In this document: piece by piece, positions 37,663 to 50,179 of the stretch | Position numbering within the stretch: position 1 is the stretch's first letter | How the letters are laid out: the number at the start of each line of letters is the position of its first letter | Origin: Isoetes taiwanensis | Lineage: Eukaryota > Streptophyta > Lycopodiopsida > Isoetales > Isoetaceae | Direction: 5' to 3' | DNA length: 64,000 bases | Assembly: GCA_021234155.1 (NCBI GenBank) | Contig: JAJEKV010000026.1 | Location: forward strand, 5,331,328-5,395,327 | Notes under the pieces: model-generated | What the model saw: only the letters and a program-made list of their open reading frames with translations | Told to the model about the DNA's origin: nothing | Databases searched by the model: none | Program-made: the position numbers and the translations under genes

Positions 37663-38287
37663 CTAGGGTAGTATAAGAGATCTATAGGAAGGGGCTATTT
37701 TATCATGTAGGATCTCTTTGTAGACTATATTTGGAGTGAACCTTATATTGTGTTTGAGTAGTGCTCCTTTCTTTGAGGTGTCTTGAATATATACCTTCAC
37801 TCCTTGTTGTGTGATGCACCTTGAGAATGCAACATAGAGCTGGCCGTGGGCAAAAACTGGTGTTGGTAGGTAGATGCCAATGGAGCTCATGGACTGGCCT
37901 TGTGACTTGTTTATGGTCATCGAGAATGCGAGTCGCACAGGGAATTGCCTTCGCTTGAAGGGAAGGAGGTCGTTGTCTGATGGCTCTAGAGTTATCCTTG
38001 ATATGAGGACCCTTGTTCCTTTGTAGGTGCATGTGATTATCTCTGCATCTATAATTCTTGGGTGCACTTTGATTACATGAAGGTGGGTGCCATTGTAGAG
38101 ACCGGACTTGGGATTCATGTTTCTGAGTAGGATGATGAGGGCACCATCCTTGATGTGCAGCTTATGCGATGGCATGCCAGAAGGGGGCAAGTGGTTGGTG
38201 AACTCGATTGGGAAGTCCATTGTAGCATCTTCACCTTCTGCAATGATGGCGTCTATACTTATATGTATGGAGTTGCATGTGCAATCT
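37663..38287 (-). pseudogene. Helitron PIF1-type helicase, C-terminal part
   Basis: A minus-strand frame of ~208 codons covers only the C-terminal end of the Helitron Rep/helicase. Visible motifs in order are LPPSGMPSHKLHIKDGALII, LLRNMNPKSGLYNGTHL, RLAFSMTINKSQGQSMSSIG (helicase motif near V/VI) and FAHGQLYVAFSR (motif VI). This is the typical end of Helitron helicases in plants. The Rep endonuclease domain and Walker A/B region are missing, so the element cannot move itself. The frame is closed upstream by TAA at ~38,287. The protein would unwind DNA during rolling-circle transposition. Confidence 0.9.
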
Positions 38288-38392
38288 TAAGAGGACCTTA
38301 TTTTTTATCTTCAGTGTGTCTTCATTCTTTGGTGTCAAGATCTCTTTCTCATATGCTTCGAAATGTGCAATTTTGTTAAAGAGCTTTTTAGA

Positions 38393-38565
38393 TTTTTTTG
38401 GGTTGCCCCTAAGGGGGCAAACCCTTGTTTATGTGGGTTTGTGGCATATTATAGGTGTATGCCAGTATATGCTTGGAATATGCCTATGACTGCTCAAAAC
38501 CCGTTATTGGCTGTAAACTCTCGGTTGTTTTCGTTGTTGGGCAGCCACTCTTGAAACTGGCTAAC
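38393..38565 (+). repeat. Dispersed repeat with GGGTTGCCCC palindrome, copy 2
   Basis: Same blocks and orientation as 36,215-36,420. The near-palindrome is at about 38,400-38,424, with one extra A. It runs straight into the first thymidylate kinase exon at ~38,570. Confidence 0.7.
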
Positions 38566-38569
38566 CGGA

Positions 38570-38967
38570 GAGGCCTAGATCGAAGCGGCAAGAGCACGCA
38601 GTGCAGTCGTCTAGTTTCCTTTCTACAAGGATTGGGCATACCAGTCGAGTCTTGGCGCTTTCCAGATCGCTCAACTTCTGTAGGCGCAATGATTTCCTCC
38701 TACCTCAATTCTAATCTTCAGTTAGATGATCGCGTTGTTCATTTGCTCTTTTCTGCAAATCGCTGGAAGAAGAGGTGCATTCTTAAATTCTTCTTTCGTT
38801 CTTCTGATATGAACCAAAGTTTAGCATTTTGATGTGCATTTTTTTTTTTGTGTAGTGCTAATATGAGGGCTCTCTTATTGTCTGGAACTACACTTGTTGT
38901 GGATCGATATTCCTACTCAGATGTTGCTTTTTCTGCTGCCAATGGTTTGGATTTAGAATGGTGCAAG
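38570..38967 (+). pseudogene. Thymidylate kinase fragment 1 (two exons, with P-loop)
   Basis: Thymidylate kinase makes dTDP from dTMP. The first exon (about 38,570-38,774) reads GLDRSGKSTQCSRLVSFLQG, the Walker A P-loop, then ESWRFPDRSTSVGAMISSYL and DDRVVHLLFSANRW. It ends AAGAG|GTGCAT. After an ~80-base intron ending TGTGTAG, the second exon (38,856-38,967) reads [20 protein letters not shown], then [14 protein letters not shown]. It carries the DRY motif and matches plant enzymes closely. Eukaryotic enzymes have ~210-230 residues; the N-terminal strand and everything after EWCK are missing. This is the only copy in the window with the P-loop. It is fused upstream to repeat sequence, so it looks captured. 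Confidence 0.85.
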
Positions 38968-39306
38968 GTAATGTGCCAAGTTATTAACCACATCTTTATT
39001 TTTTTTCCAGCCTATTGTGCATTTGTTAAGTGAATGTATCGTACGTTGCTAACTTTAGGTCAGGCAATGTTGCAGATATGTAAGTATTTCAAACCCAATG
39101 TGATTTATACCCTGCAAACTATGTTACGGTGCATGCAGTCTCATCGAGTTTATAATCAAGACATATTCATTAATTAAAATCGATTTGGCCACTGACTGAA
39201 TGTTGTCATTGATGGTAATGCTCCATAACATGCTTGAGATAATTCCTAGTTTGTTAGGATATTTCTTTGGAAGGAGGTAAGATGGTTTACAACTGCTAGG
39301 CGCATG

Positions 39307-39674
39307 TGCAGTGCTGTCGTCTAGTTTCCTTTCTGCAAGGATTGGCCATACCAGTCGAGGCTTGGCGCTTTCCAGATCATTAAACTTCTGTAGGCACAAT
39401 GATTTCCCCCTACCTCAATTCTAATCTTCAGTTAGATGATCGCGTTGTTCATTTGCTCTTTTCTGCAAATCGCTGAGAGAAGAGGTATATTTTAAAATTC
39501 TTCTTTCGTTCTTCTGATATGAACCAAAGTTTAGCATTTTGATGTGCATTTTTTTTGTGTAGTGCTAATATGAGGGCTCTCTTATTGTCTGGAACTACAC
39601 TTGTTGTGGATCGATATTCCTACTCAGGTGTTGCTTTTTCTGCTGCCAAGGGTTTGGATTTAGAATGGTGCAAG
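39307..39674 (+). pseudogene. Thymidylate kinase fragment 2
   Basis: Same exon-intron-exon segment as fragment 1, but similarity begins only at the GTCGTCTAG of SRLVSF, so the GKST P-loop is absent. The first exon ends at 39,484 before GTATAT; the second spans 39,563-39,674, with SYSGVAF and GLDLEWCK before GTAACG. It starts the first ~6 kb unit. No catalytic function is possible without the P-loop. Confidence 0.85.
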
Positions 39675-41089
39675 GTAACGGGCCAAGTTATTAACCACGT
39701 CTTTATTTTTTTTTCCAGCCTATTGTGTATTTGTTAAGTGAATGTATCGTACGTTGCTAGCTTTAGGTCAGGCAATGTTTCAGATATGTAAGTGTTTCAA
39801 ACCCAATGTGATTTATACCCTGCAAACTATGTTACGGTGCATGCAGTCTCATCGAGTTATTTTCATATAATAGTTGCTCCAAGGCATGCAATTAATGATG
39901 CAACTCGAGATAAGGAGTTTTAAGCTAAGCAAATGCTGTAAACAAGGCAAAATATAGGAACAAATCATGGGGTAAAGATATGCCTTGCAATAGAGTCAAC
40001 CAAACACTTGTGGTCTTTAATGAATATGTAGCACCACAAAATAACCTCCATAGAAGCACCTTAAAACCATTGCATCATCAATAAATATAAATGGATGTTG
40101 GAAAATGCACTATATCAAGATAGCTATTAATTTTTGTACCTATCGAATAAACATTAGAATAACTATGATGTCTGCCCCTACTTGAGAATTCAAAACACAA
40201 CGTACAACATAAAGGCCAAAAGACATCCAAATTGAAGACCCTTTTGAGTTAATAGTGTAATGTTGGCATTGCACACATTTGGACAATAAATAACTGAGGT
40301 ACAAATTTATGACAGTTGTGCAAATTTGGTTGATAACATGGTTCAGGATTTGTAGATCCTTTAGAAATGTTGATGATGATTTAACGGACCCATGCTTAAA
40401 CAATACGACGTAAAGATGTGTACGATCTCGACAAAATGGGCTAGGTTAAACAATAAATGTTTTAAAGCTGGTTGCAATACCTATTTTTCAGTGATCTGCA
40501 TATATCTGTTGTAATTGATATTGCTCTGTATCACTTGCATCTCAAATGGGAAATTGTATACGACAACCTGTAAAGCAATACATCTGAGTATCTAAGCTAG
40601 CAGGTGAAAGAGAGGCTTTGCTTAAGCATGCATTTGGAACAAAAGAACTCAAAAGCTGATGTAGCAGTAACGCATCAGGGATAAGATCCATACCAAGTGC
40701 TTGAAGGATCAAATGGCAGCTCTAGGAACTCACCTGCACAGTGGAATTTGAGGTTGTTTGTCTACTGCATAAATGGTAAATGCCTTGTTCATTGCACAAA
40801 AGATATCAGACATTACCTGTTTGCAGTTTGTAAATGCACGCAAGTTCAAGAATGCAAAGTTTAGAAGCTGGCCTTCATAAAAGAATTGGCAGTTTCGGAC
40901 CTTACATGCCAAAATGAATTGCAAAGATTCTGTTCATGCAGGAAACAAAATTGAATTTGCAAAAACAACTTGCAAATAAAAGCAAAGTATAAGAACACCA
41001 ATGGACAAAAGAAGTTATAGAGCCATGGAAGTGCCTCAGCACCCATAGTTTTTGCGGGCATTGCACCATGTATAGAAAATGCCATCACT

Positions 41090-41815
41090 AGCACCCCAAA
41101 ACTGGGTCCACATGTTGTTTTTTAGTGTCTTTTTTGCAAAAAAACAACACCAAAAAACTACGTGTTGTTTTTTGTCCGGATTTGCTAGAATTGACGTGTA
41201 GTTTTTAGCAAATTTTTTATACATGTAGATTTTTTTGTTAAAAGTCTACACGTAGAGTTTTGTAAAAATTATCTACACGTAGGAATTACATATGTTTCAA
41301 CATGTTGTTTTTTAAAAGTAGTCGTAGTTTTCAAGTGTTGCTTTCGTGAAAAAAAGACATGTGGTTCTTAATAAAACTTAAAAGGTCCACATGTTGTTTT
41401 TAACTGTTGTTTTGCAAAAAAAACAAAAAAATTACACTGAAAAACTACATAGAGAATTTTGTCCGACTTTGCTAGAAACTACACGTAGTTGTCTACACCT
41501 TTTTTTTAACTATATTGTTTTTAGTTGTTGGTTTTCCAAAAAAATGATATGTGGTTTTAAGAAAAAAATGTGGCTAATCAAAACTAGGTGCTATTTTTTA
41601 GTATTGTTTTACATAAAATCCACATGTGGCTTTTTAAAAATAAGCATTTTCAAGTGTAGCTATCAAAAAACTAACACGTCATTTCTTAAGGGTAGCGGTT
41701 GTTTCGACTGTTGTTTTTGGGGAAAAATAAAAAAACCACTCACACACAGTTTATTTAAAGATAATATTGAGAAAAAAAAGCACTATGTTGTTGTGCTAAT
41801 TTATTTATAAACCCT
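41090..41815. repeat. ACATGTTGTTTTT / CTACACGTAG-rich block, unit 1
   Basis: Several copies of CATGTTGTTTTT or CGTGTTGTTTTT (about 41,112, 41,162, 41,305, 41,392) and of the palindromic motif CTACACGTAG (about 41,255, 41,274, 41,480) are interleaved with T- and A-runs. Both strands of the same motif are present, so the stretch can fold back on itself. It begins exactly where unit 3 diverges, so it may be an inserted element. Confidence 0.65.
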
Positions 41816-41846
41816 GGTACAAACTATTGTTAATTTCTTGCCTTTT

Positions 41847-41859
41847 GGGAATCGAACCC
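41847..41859 (-). other. tRNA T-arm / B-box-like remnant, unit 1
   Basis: On the minus strand GGGTTCGATTCCC sits in TTTGGGTTCGATTCCCAAA, a perfect T-arm stem with a B-box. No acceptor stem, anticodon arm or A-box is found beside it, so this is a tRNA-derived relic (for example from a SINE) or chance. Confidence 0.4.
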
Positions 41860-43368
41860 AAATAATTCCATTAGGCACGGTAGTTCTTAAAGCATATTGT
41901 GACTTCCAATTATGTATGTTTGTTCTTATATGTAGTTATTAAACCATAGAGTTCCAGCTTTCAATGTTTCTGAACTTTTTGTGATTCTAGACATAATAAT
42001 CATGATAGTAATAGTTACTACCTAAACAATGTATTTTCAATGCATGTATTTCCAATGCATGTATTTTCAAGCATGGGAAGTCGATTCCGTAATCCATATT
42101 CCAATTACTTAAACCTTGTTCTTTACATAATCCCCGCTTTTCATATCCTCACTTTGTCCGCCAATTCCATGGGATTTCAAAATCCCCGCAAAAGCTCCAT
42201 TGTACTGGAGCCGCGCCCAACAGACCTTTGTTTCCAAAGTGCATGCCTTTATTTACATTTGTTTCCCTAACTAAACTTTGTCAACTTTGTGAACAAATGC
42301 AAAATGCCAAACCCGTGAAAATGCAAAAAATGGAAAACATATCTTATTCTCTACTTACAATATTTTGCGAGGCAGATCTTTGTTTTCTTTGTACCTTAGC
42401 TAAACCTTACGAAACACGCCAAATTAATGCGAAAAGAATGTTACAAGAATGGTGTCACTAATGCGGATAAAGAAATAATGGTGTCAAGTAAATGCAGGTG
42501 AATTTTTTTACATAAGACCTGGAAGGACGCCATCTTTATCCGTAACTTTCTAATGCGGGTTGGGTTTTAATAGACAACAAAACCCGGACCTCCTCTTCAT
42601 CCTTCCAGCTTTGAACAAATTGAGAAGAAAAATAGCATCGGACCATAATATACAAACTCACCTCCTTTGAGGCGGATCACTTTGAGCAGATTAAGTTGAA
42701 GATTTGAGCAAAAGTGATTAAGCTAAAGAGTTGAGCAAATTACCCTGGAGCACCAAATCAACGCCTATTTGACATTCCAAGCCTCACACAGAGAAAACTT
42801 TTATCCGCTAGTGTGTTGCATGAGGGCGCGGCTATCTAGCTATGGTGGTGCCATTGCGGCAAATTTCTCGAGCTTAGTTCTCGTCTCTAATTGGCGTGAC
42901 ACACTCCAATCGGCCAAAAATGTAAGTCGTGCATGTATTCAATGCGGCGATATATCATTTCCTTCCAGCCATAACCCATTCACATGATGGAAAAAGCACC
43001 ATATGTTCCCATTTCGGGATGGGATAATCGGCCCAGGTGATATCTTTTCAAACAAATAAGATCATAAAACGGGAAGCCGATGACCTCGGTGGATTAGCCT
43101 AAAAAAAAGGGTGCATGTGAACCCTACATCGTCGTGCTCTTGCATTGCTCGAGAGATCCGGCCAAATGGGCTCCACCGCAAGATCGCCAATCCTAAGATC
43201 TAAGATCCGTAAGACTACAAGATGCGCATACGACTCAAGAAACAAGGCGACAAAGCAATAGAGGGCAAATCGGCAAGAAACAAAGGCGAGGGCAAACAAG
43301 AAGGAAGGGCCAAAATCGACCGCCGCCAATAAAGAGAAAATTTAACCTAGACCAATAGGAAGTTAGGA

Positions 43369-43461
43369 CCAAGATCACGATCTTGGCCATTCATCTATGT
43401 GTCATCTATATGCCGTTGAAATGATGCACAATAGATGTGAGGACCAAGATCACGATCTTGG
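43369..43461. repeat. Duplicated perfect palindrome CCAAGATC-ac-GATCTTGG, unit 1
   Basis: The palindrome (8-base arms) occurs at 43,369-43,386 and 43,444-43,461, each followed by CCATTCATCT and then GCCGTTGAAATGATGCAC; period 75 bases. It could form a cruciform or be a binding site for a dimeric protein. Confidence 0.85.
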
Positions 43462-43630
43462 CCATTCATCTCTGCCTCATCCCTGCCGTTGAAATGATGC
43501 ACTAGGATGCGTTAATTGTTTTCTAACGTTCTTGTTACCTTAGGGCCAGGCCAAACGGAAAAAAATAAATATAAGTAACCATCAAATTTGTGCCTTGTGG
43601 ACTTTTTGGGCATTTAATATGTATCACACC

Positions 43631-44169
43631 TAGGGTGCCAAACATCCACAAAGTATTGGCACCCTAATATTTTTGGACGGGGGATTTCGCTTGTCCCAAC
43701 TTTCGGCAGGCAACATGTGAGACAAAATCCGGGAAGAGTGGCCCCTTTTGCAATCCGGGAAGAGCTCCAAATTTTTGCAAATTTGGCAAAAAATCGCGCC
43801 CGCATTGATCATTTTGCTTAAATCCGGTGGCTCCATAACTCATTCAAACAATAATTTGGATTTATCCAGAACTCAAGTCTTTCCTTTGAACATATGGAGC
43901 TTCAAAACTCATTCAAAGCTGTTATCGCATAAATATGGGCTGGACGGAGTGCTTGGGGTCATATAAATAGGAAGGAAGATTGATACCTCGAAGAAGAGAT
44001 ATCATAACATGCGAAACAATTTCTTGCAAACTACGTGTCGCTTTTATTTTTAAAGACTTGGGCACTGTGGTGATCTTAACCGTGTGGCAAAACGAATTTC
44101 CAGTGTCTAGAGGGTGCCCAAATTTGCCACGTATTTAAGTTTGGGCACCGATAGTGTAATTTCACCCTA
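43631..44169. mobile_element. MITE-like element, unit 1
   Basis: A ~540 bp stretch bounded by TAGGGTG and CACCCTA. Subterminal GGTGCC motifs occur near both ends, including a local hairpin GGTGCCCAAA...TTTGGGCACC at 44,116-44,150, and GTGCCAA...TTGGCAC at the left end. No transposase is present. The termini resemble plant non-autonomous DNA transposons, but the target-site duplication is unclear and the class uncertain. Confidence 0.45.
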
Positions 44170-45240
44170 AGTTATTTAAGTTATTGTTCTATATTTTATA
44201 AATAAAGCTCGTTAAAACAGTTTTGTGCTCTTTTTAGTCGCAATAATAATGATGATACACTTTTTTAATTAGCATCGAGGAATGGCATTTGGGATGCCAT
44301 GTTGGCATACGGGAGGGGCTTCGCAACCGGCGACAGTGGGGAACAAGTCTCCTTCTTGTGCCAGAATGGTAGACCAAATGTCATTCCCCTACAAGATAGA
44401 AGTTGGGGAGCAGTTTGTATTCCATATTTTCAAGTCGTGGAACTGTAGAGATCGTTGTGACAATCTAATACGGGAGCTGTTTTGCATAGATTCATCACAA
44501 ATCTTGATAATTTTTAGGATCAAGTATATATCCAGAACAATTATAGAAATCTTGTTGTGCTTTGAGATATAGCGGCAAAAATCCTTAGCAAAAATCTTTC
44601 TTTACCTTGCTTCAACAGTAACTTTTACTATTAATCACCAGATGAGCAGAATGAGCTTCCCAACGTCCATTCCATGATGGATTGAGTAGGCAGATGGTGC
44701 CACATAACTACACCGCATCCTAAAACTGCGACCTAACTTCTACTGTGTTAATTTTGTTGTTTAGCTTTAACACAAGAATGACAAGTGACAACATCAATGA
44801 GATTGAATATATAAGAGAAAAAACTCTTTTCAATTCTAGAATGTTAGATAGATTGAGTTCTTGCTTTAAAAGCATTAGGCTCTAATAAATAGAGTACGTT
44901 TTTAGGAATTGTTAAATCAAGCACAAGGCCTTGTTTGCATATTGTTGTTATTGGTTGTAGTTTAAAGGGTTGGTTTTTAATGGGCTTTTTAAATGATCAT
45001 CTTTGAATGGTGCCAGATTGGGTATGATACATGATTTATACCTCGCAAACTATGTTACGGTGCATGCAAATCTCATCGAAGTTTATAATCAAGACATATT
45101 CATTAATTAAAATCGATTTGGCCACCGGGACCGAATGTTGTCATTGATGGTAATGCTCCATAACATGCTTGAGATAATTCCTAGTTTGTTAGGATATTTC
45201 TTTGGAAGGAGGTAAGATGGTTTACAACTGCTAGGCGCAT

Positions 45241-45615
45241 GTGCAGTGCTGTCGTCTAGTTTCCTTTCTGCAAGGATTGGCCATACCAGTCGAGGCTTGG
45301 CGCTTTCCAGATCGTTAAACTTCTGTAGGCACAATGATTTCCCCCTACCTCAATTCTAATCTTCAGTTAGATGATCGCGTTGTTCATTTGCTCTTTTCTC
45401 GCAAATCATTTGGGAGAAGAGGTACATTTTAAAATTCTTCTTTCGTTCTTACGATATGAACCAAAGTTTAGCATTTTGATGTGCATTTTTTTTTTGTGTA
45501 GTGCTAATATGAGGGCTCTCTTATTGTGCGGAACTACACTTGTTGTGGATCGATATTCCTACAAAGGGTGTTGCTTTTTCTGCACGCCAAGGGTTTGGAT
45601 TTAGAATGGTGCAAG
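45241..45615 (+). pseudogene. Thymidylate kinase fragment 3
   Basis: Copy in the second ~6 kb unit; exon ends at 45,421 and 45,502-45,615. It lacks the P-loop. Differences from copies 2 and 4 cluster at CTG and CAG: TTTCTGCAAAT reads TTTCTCGCAAAT, TTGTCTGGAAC reads TTGTGCGGAAC, and TCTGCTGCC reads TCTGCACGCC. These shift the frame and look like miscalls rather than mutations. Confidence 0.85.
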
Positions 45616-47044
45616 GTAACGGGCCAAGTTATTAACCACGTCTTTATTTTTTTTTTCCAGCCTATTGTGCATTTGTTAAGTGAATGCATCGACGTTGCTA
45701 GCTTTAGGTCGGGGCAATGTTTTCGGATATGTAAGTGTTTCAAACCCAATGTGATTTATACCACCGCAAACTATGTTACGGTGCATGCAGTCTCATCGAG
45801 TTATTTTCATATAATAGTTGCTCCAAGGCATGCAATTAATGATGCAACTCGAGATAAGGAGTTTTAAGCTAAGCAAATGCTGTAAAGAAAGCAAAATACA
45901 GGAACAAATCATGGGGTAAAGATATGCCTTGCAATAGAGTCAACCATGATGTTAGTTACACTTGTGGTCTTTAATGAATATGTAGCACCACAAAATAACC
46001 TCCATAGAAGCACCTTAAAACCATTGCATCATCAATAAATATAAATGGATGTTGGAAAATGCACTATATCAAGATAGCTATTAATTTTTGTACTTATCGA
46101 ATAAACATTAGAATAACTATGATGTCTGCCCCTACTTGAGAATTCAAAACACAACGTACAACATAAAGGCCAAAAGACATCCAAATTGAAGACCCTTTTG
46201 AGTTAATAATGTAATGTTGGCATTGCACACATTTGGACAATAAATAACTGAGGTACAAATTTATGACAGTTGTGCAAATTTGGTTGATAACATGGTTCAG
46301 GATTTGTAGATCCTTTAGAAATGTTGATGATGATTTAACAGACCCATGCTTAAACAATACGACGTAAAGATGTGTACGATCTCGACAAAATGGGCTAGGT
46401 TAAACAATAAATGTTTTAAAGTCTGGTTGCAATACCTATTTTTCGATGATCGCATATATCTGTTGTAATTGATATTGCTCTGTATCACTTGCATCTCAAA
46501 TGGGAAATTGTATACGACAACCTATAAAGCAATACATCTGAGTATCTAAGCTAGCAGGTGAAAGAGAGGCTTTGCTTAAGCATGCATTTGGAACAAAAGA
46601 ACTCAAAAGGTCGATGTAGCGAAAGAACGCATCGGGGATAAGATCCATACCACGTGCTTGAAGGATCAAATGGCAAAAGCTCTAGGAACTCACCCGCGAT
46701 TGGAATTTGAGGTTGTTTGTCTACTGCATAAATGGTAAATGCCTTGTTCATTGCACAAAAGATATCAGACATTACCTGTTTGCAGTTTGTAAATGCACGC
46801 AAGTTCAAGAATGCAAAGTTTAGAAGCTGGCCTTCATAAAAGGATTGGCAGTTTCGGACCTTACATGCCAAAATGAATTGCAAAGATTCTGTTCATGCAG
46901 GAAACAAAATTGAATTTGCAAAAACAACTTGCAAATAAAAGCAAAGTATAAGAACACCAATGGACAAAAGAAGTTATAGAGCCATGGAAGTGCCTCAGCA
47001 CCCATAGTTTTTGCGGGCATTGCACCATGTATAGAAAATGCCAC

Positions 47045-47815
47045 CACTACCACCCCAAAACATGTTGTTTTTTAGTGTCTTTTTTGCAAAAAAACAACAC
47101 CAAAAAACTACGTGTTGTTTTTTGTCCGGATTTGCTAGAATTGACGTGTAGTTCTTAGCAAAATTTTTATACATGTAGATTTTTTTGTTAAAAGTCTACA
47201 CGTAGAGTTTTGTAAAAATTATCTACACGTAGGAATTACATATGTTTCAACATGTTGTTTTTTAAAAGTAGTCGTAGTTTTCAAGTGTTGCTTTCGTGAA
47301 AAAAAGACATGTGCTTCTTAATAAAACTTAAAAGGTCCACATGTTGTTTTTAACTGTTGTTTTGCAAAAAAACAAAAAAATTACACTGAAAAACTACATA
47401 GAGAATTTTGTCCGACTTTGCTAGAAACTACACGTAGTTGTCTACACCTTTTTTTTTAACTATATTGTTTTTAGTTGTTGGTTTTCCAAAAAAATGATAT
47501 GTGGTTTTAAGAAAAAAATGTGGCTAATCAAAACTAGGTGCTATTTTTTAGTATTGTTTTACATAAAATCCACATGTGGCTTTTTCAAAATAAGCATTTT
47601 CAAGTGTAGTTATCAAAAAACTAACACGTCGTTTCTTAAGGGTAGCGGTTGTTTCGACTGTTGTTTTTGGGGAAAAATAAAAAAACCACTCACACGCAGT
47701 TTTAAAATTTACAAAAACAATGCATGCTTTTTACCAAAAATACATTTAAAGATAATATTGAGAAAAAAAAGCACTATGTTGTTATGCTAATTTATTTATG
47801 AACCCTGGTACAAAC
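47045..47815. repeat. ACATGTTGTTTTT / CTACACGTAG-rich block, unit 2
   Basis: Second copy of the block at 41,090-41,815. It has ~45 extra bases near 47,700-47,745 (AATTTACAAAAACAATGC...) that unit 1 lacks. Confidence 0.65.
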
Positions 47816-47837
47816 TATTGTTAATTTCTTGCCTTTT

Positions 47838-47850
47838 GGGAATCGAACCC
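47838..47850 (-). other. tRNA T-arm / B-box-like remnant, unit 2
   Basis: Identical copy of the element at 41,847 in the second tandem unit. Confidence 0.4.
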
Positions 47851-49366
47851 AAATAATTCCATTAGGCACGGTAGTTCTTAAAGCATATTGTGACTTCCAA
47901 TTATGTATGTTTGTTCTTATATGTAGTTATTAAACCATAGAGTTCCAGCTTTCAATGTTTCTGAACTTTTTGTGATTCTAGACATAATAATCATGATAGT
48001 AATAGTTACTACCTAAACAATGTATTTTCAATGCATGTATTTCCAATGCATGTATTTTCAAGCATGGGAAGCTGATTCCAGAATCCATATTCCAATTACT
48101 TAAACCTTGTTCTTTACATAATCCTGCTTTTCATATCCTCACTTTGTCTGCCAATTCCATGGGATTTCAAAATCCCTGCAAAAGCTCCATTGCAGCTGGA
48201 GCTGCGGCCCAACAGACCTTTGTTTCACAGTGCATGCCTTTATTTCTGTTGTTTCCCTAACTAAACTTTGTCAACCTGTGAACAAATGCAAAATGCCAAA
48301 CCTGTGAAAATGCAAAAAAATGGAAAACATATCTTATTCTCTACTTACAATATTTTGCCAGGGCAGATCTTTGTTTTTGCTGTACCTTAGCTAAACCTTC
48401 TGGAACCTGCCAAATTAATGCGAAAGAATGTTACAAGAATGGTGTCACACGAATGCAGATAAAGAAATAATGGTGTCAAGTAAATGCAGGTGAATTTTTT
48501 TTACATAAGACTGGAAGGACGCCATCTTTATCCGTAACTTTCTAATGCAGGTTGGGTTTTAATAGACAACAAAACCCAGACCTCCTCTTCATCCTTCCAG
48601 CTTTGAACAAATTGAGAAGAAAAATAGCATCAGACCATAATATACAAACTCACCTCCTTTGAGCAGATCACTTTGAGCAGATTAAGTTGAAGATTTGAGC
48701 AGGCAGATTAAGCTAAAGAGTTGAGCAAATTACCTGGAGCACCAAATCACTGCCTATTTGACATTCCAAGCCTCACAGGAGAAAACTTTTATCTGCTAGT
48801 GTGTTGCATGAGGCCGCTGGCTATCTAGCTATGGTGCCGCTGCAGCAAATTTCTCAGAGCTTAGTTCTACGTCTCTAATTGGCAGCGACACACTCCAATC
48901 TGGCCAAAAATGTAAGCTGCATGTATTCAATCTGGCGATATATCATTTCCTTCCAGCCATAACCCATTCACATGATGGAAAAAGCACCATATGTTCCCAT
49001 TTCGGGATGGGATAATCGGCCCAGGTGATATCTTTTCAGCAAATAAGATCATAAAACTGAAGCGCTGATGACCTCGGTGGATTCCGCCTAGAAAAAAAGG
49101 GTGCATGTGAACCCTACATACGTCTGTGCTACTGCATTGCTCCAGAGATCTGGCCAAATGGGCTCCACTGCAAGATCAGCCAATCCTAAGATCTAAGATC
49201 TGTAAGACTACAAGATGTGCACAGCTCCAAGAAACAAGGCGGCAAAGCAATAGAGTGCAAATCGGCAAGAAACAAGGCCGGGCCAGGGCGGCAAGAAGGA
49301 AGGCGCCAAAATCGACCTGCCTGCCAATAAAGAGAAAATTTAACCTAGACCAATAGGAAGTTAGGA

Positions 49367-49457
49367 CCAAGATCACGATCTTGGCCATTCATCTATGTGT
49401 CATCTATGCCGTTGAAATGATGCACAATAGATGTGAGGACCAAGATCACGATCTTGG
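49367..49457. repeat. Duplicated perfect palindrome, unit 2
   Basis: Same pair as at 43,369, at 49,367-49,384 and 49,440-49,457. The palindromes are unchanged between units, although the upstream sequence differs at many CAG/CTG sites. Confidence 0.85.
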
Positions 49458-49636
49458 CCATTCATCTCTGCCTCATCCCTGCCGTTGAAATGATGCACTA
49501 GGATGCATTCATTTTCGTTAATTGTTTTCTAACGTTCTTGTTACCTTAGGGCCAGGCCAAACGGAAAAAAATAAATATAAGTAACCATCAAATTTGTGCC
49601 TTGTGGACTTTTTGGGCATTTAATATGTATCACACC

Positions 49637-50179
49637 TAGGGTGCCAAACATCCAGTCAGCGTATTGGCACCCTAATATTTTTGGACGGGGGATTTCGCTT
49701 GTCCCAACTTTCGACAGGCAACATGTGAGACAAAATCCGGGAAGAGTGGCCCCTTTTGCAATCCGGGAAGAGCTCCAAATTTTTGCAAATTCGACAAAAA
49801 ATCGCGCCTGCATTGATCATTTTGCTTAAATCCGGTGGCTCCATAACTCATTCAAACAATAATTTGGATTTATCCAGAACTCAAGTCTTTCCTTTGAACA
49901 TATGGAGCTTCAAAACTCATTCAAAGCTGTTATCGCATAAATATGGGCTGGACGGAGTGCTTGGGGTCATATAAATAGGAAGGAAGATTGATACCTCGAA
50001 GAAGAGATATGTAACATCACGAGAACCGTTTCTTGCAAACTACGTGTCGAGTTTTTTTTTAAAGACTTGGCTTTTTGTGTGATCTGAACCGTGGCAAAAC
50101 GAATTTCAAGTTGTGCAGAGGGTGCCCAAATTTGCCACGTATTTAAGTTTGGGCACTTAGATAGTGTAATTTCACCCTA
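49637..50179. mobile_element. MITE-like element, unit 2
   Basis: Copy of 43,631-44,169 in the second tandem unit with the same TAGGGTG/CACCCTA ends. Confidence 0.45.

Noticed and set aside
41847-41859. Functional tRNA gene
   Set aside because: Only a T-arm stem is present; no acceptor stem, D-arm or anticodon arm fits around it.
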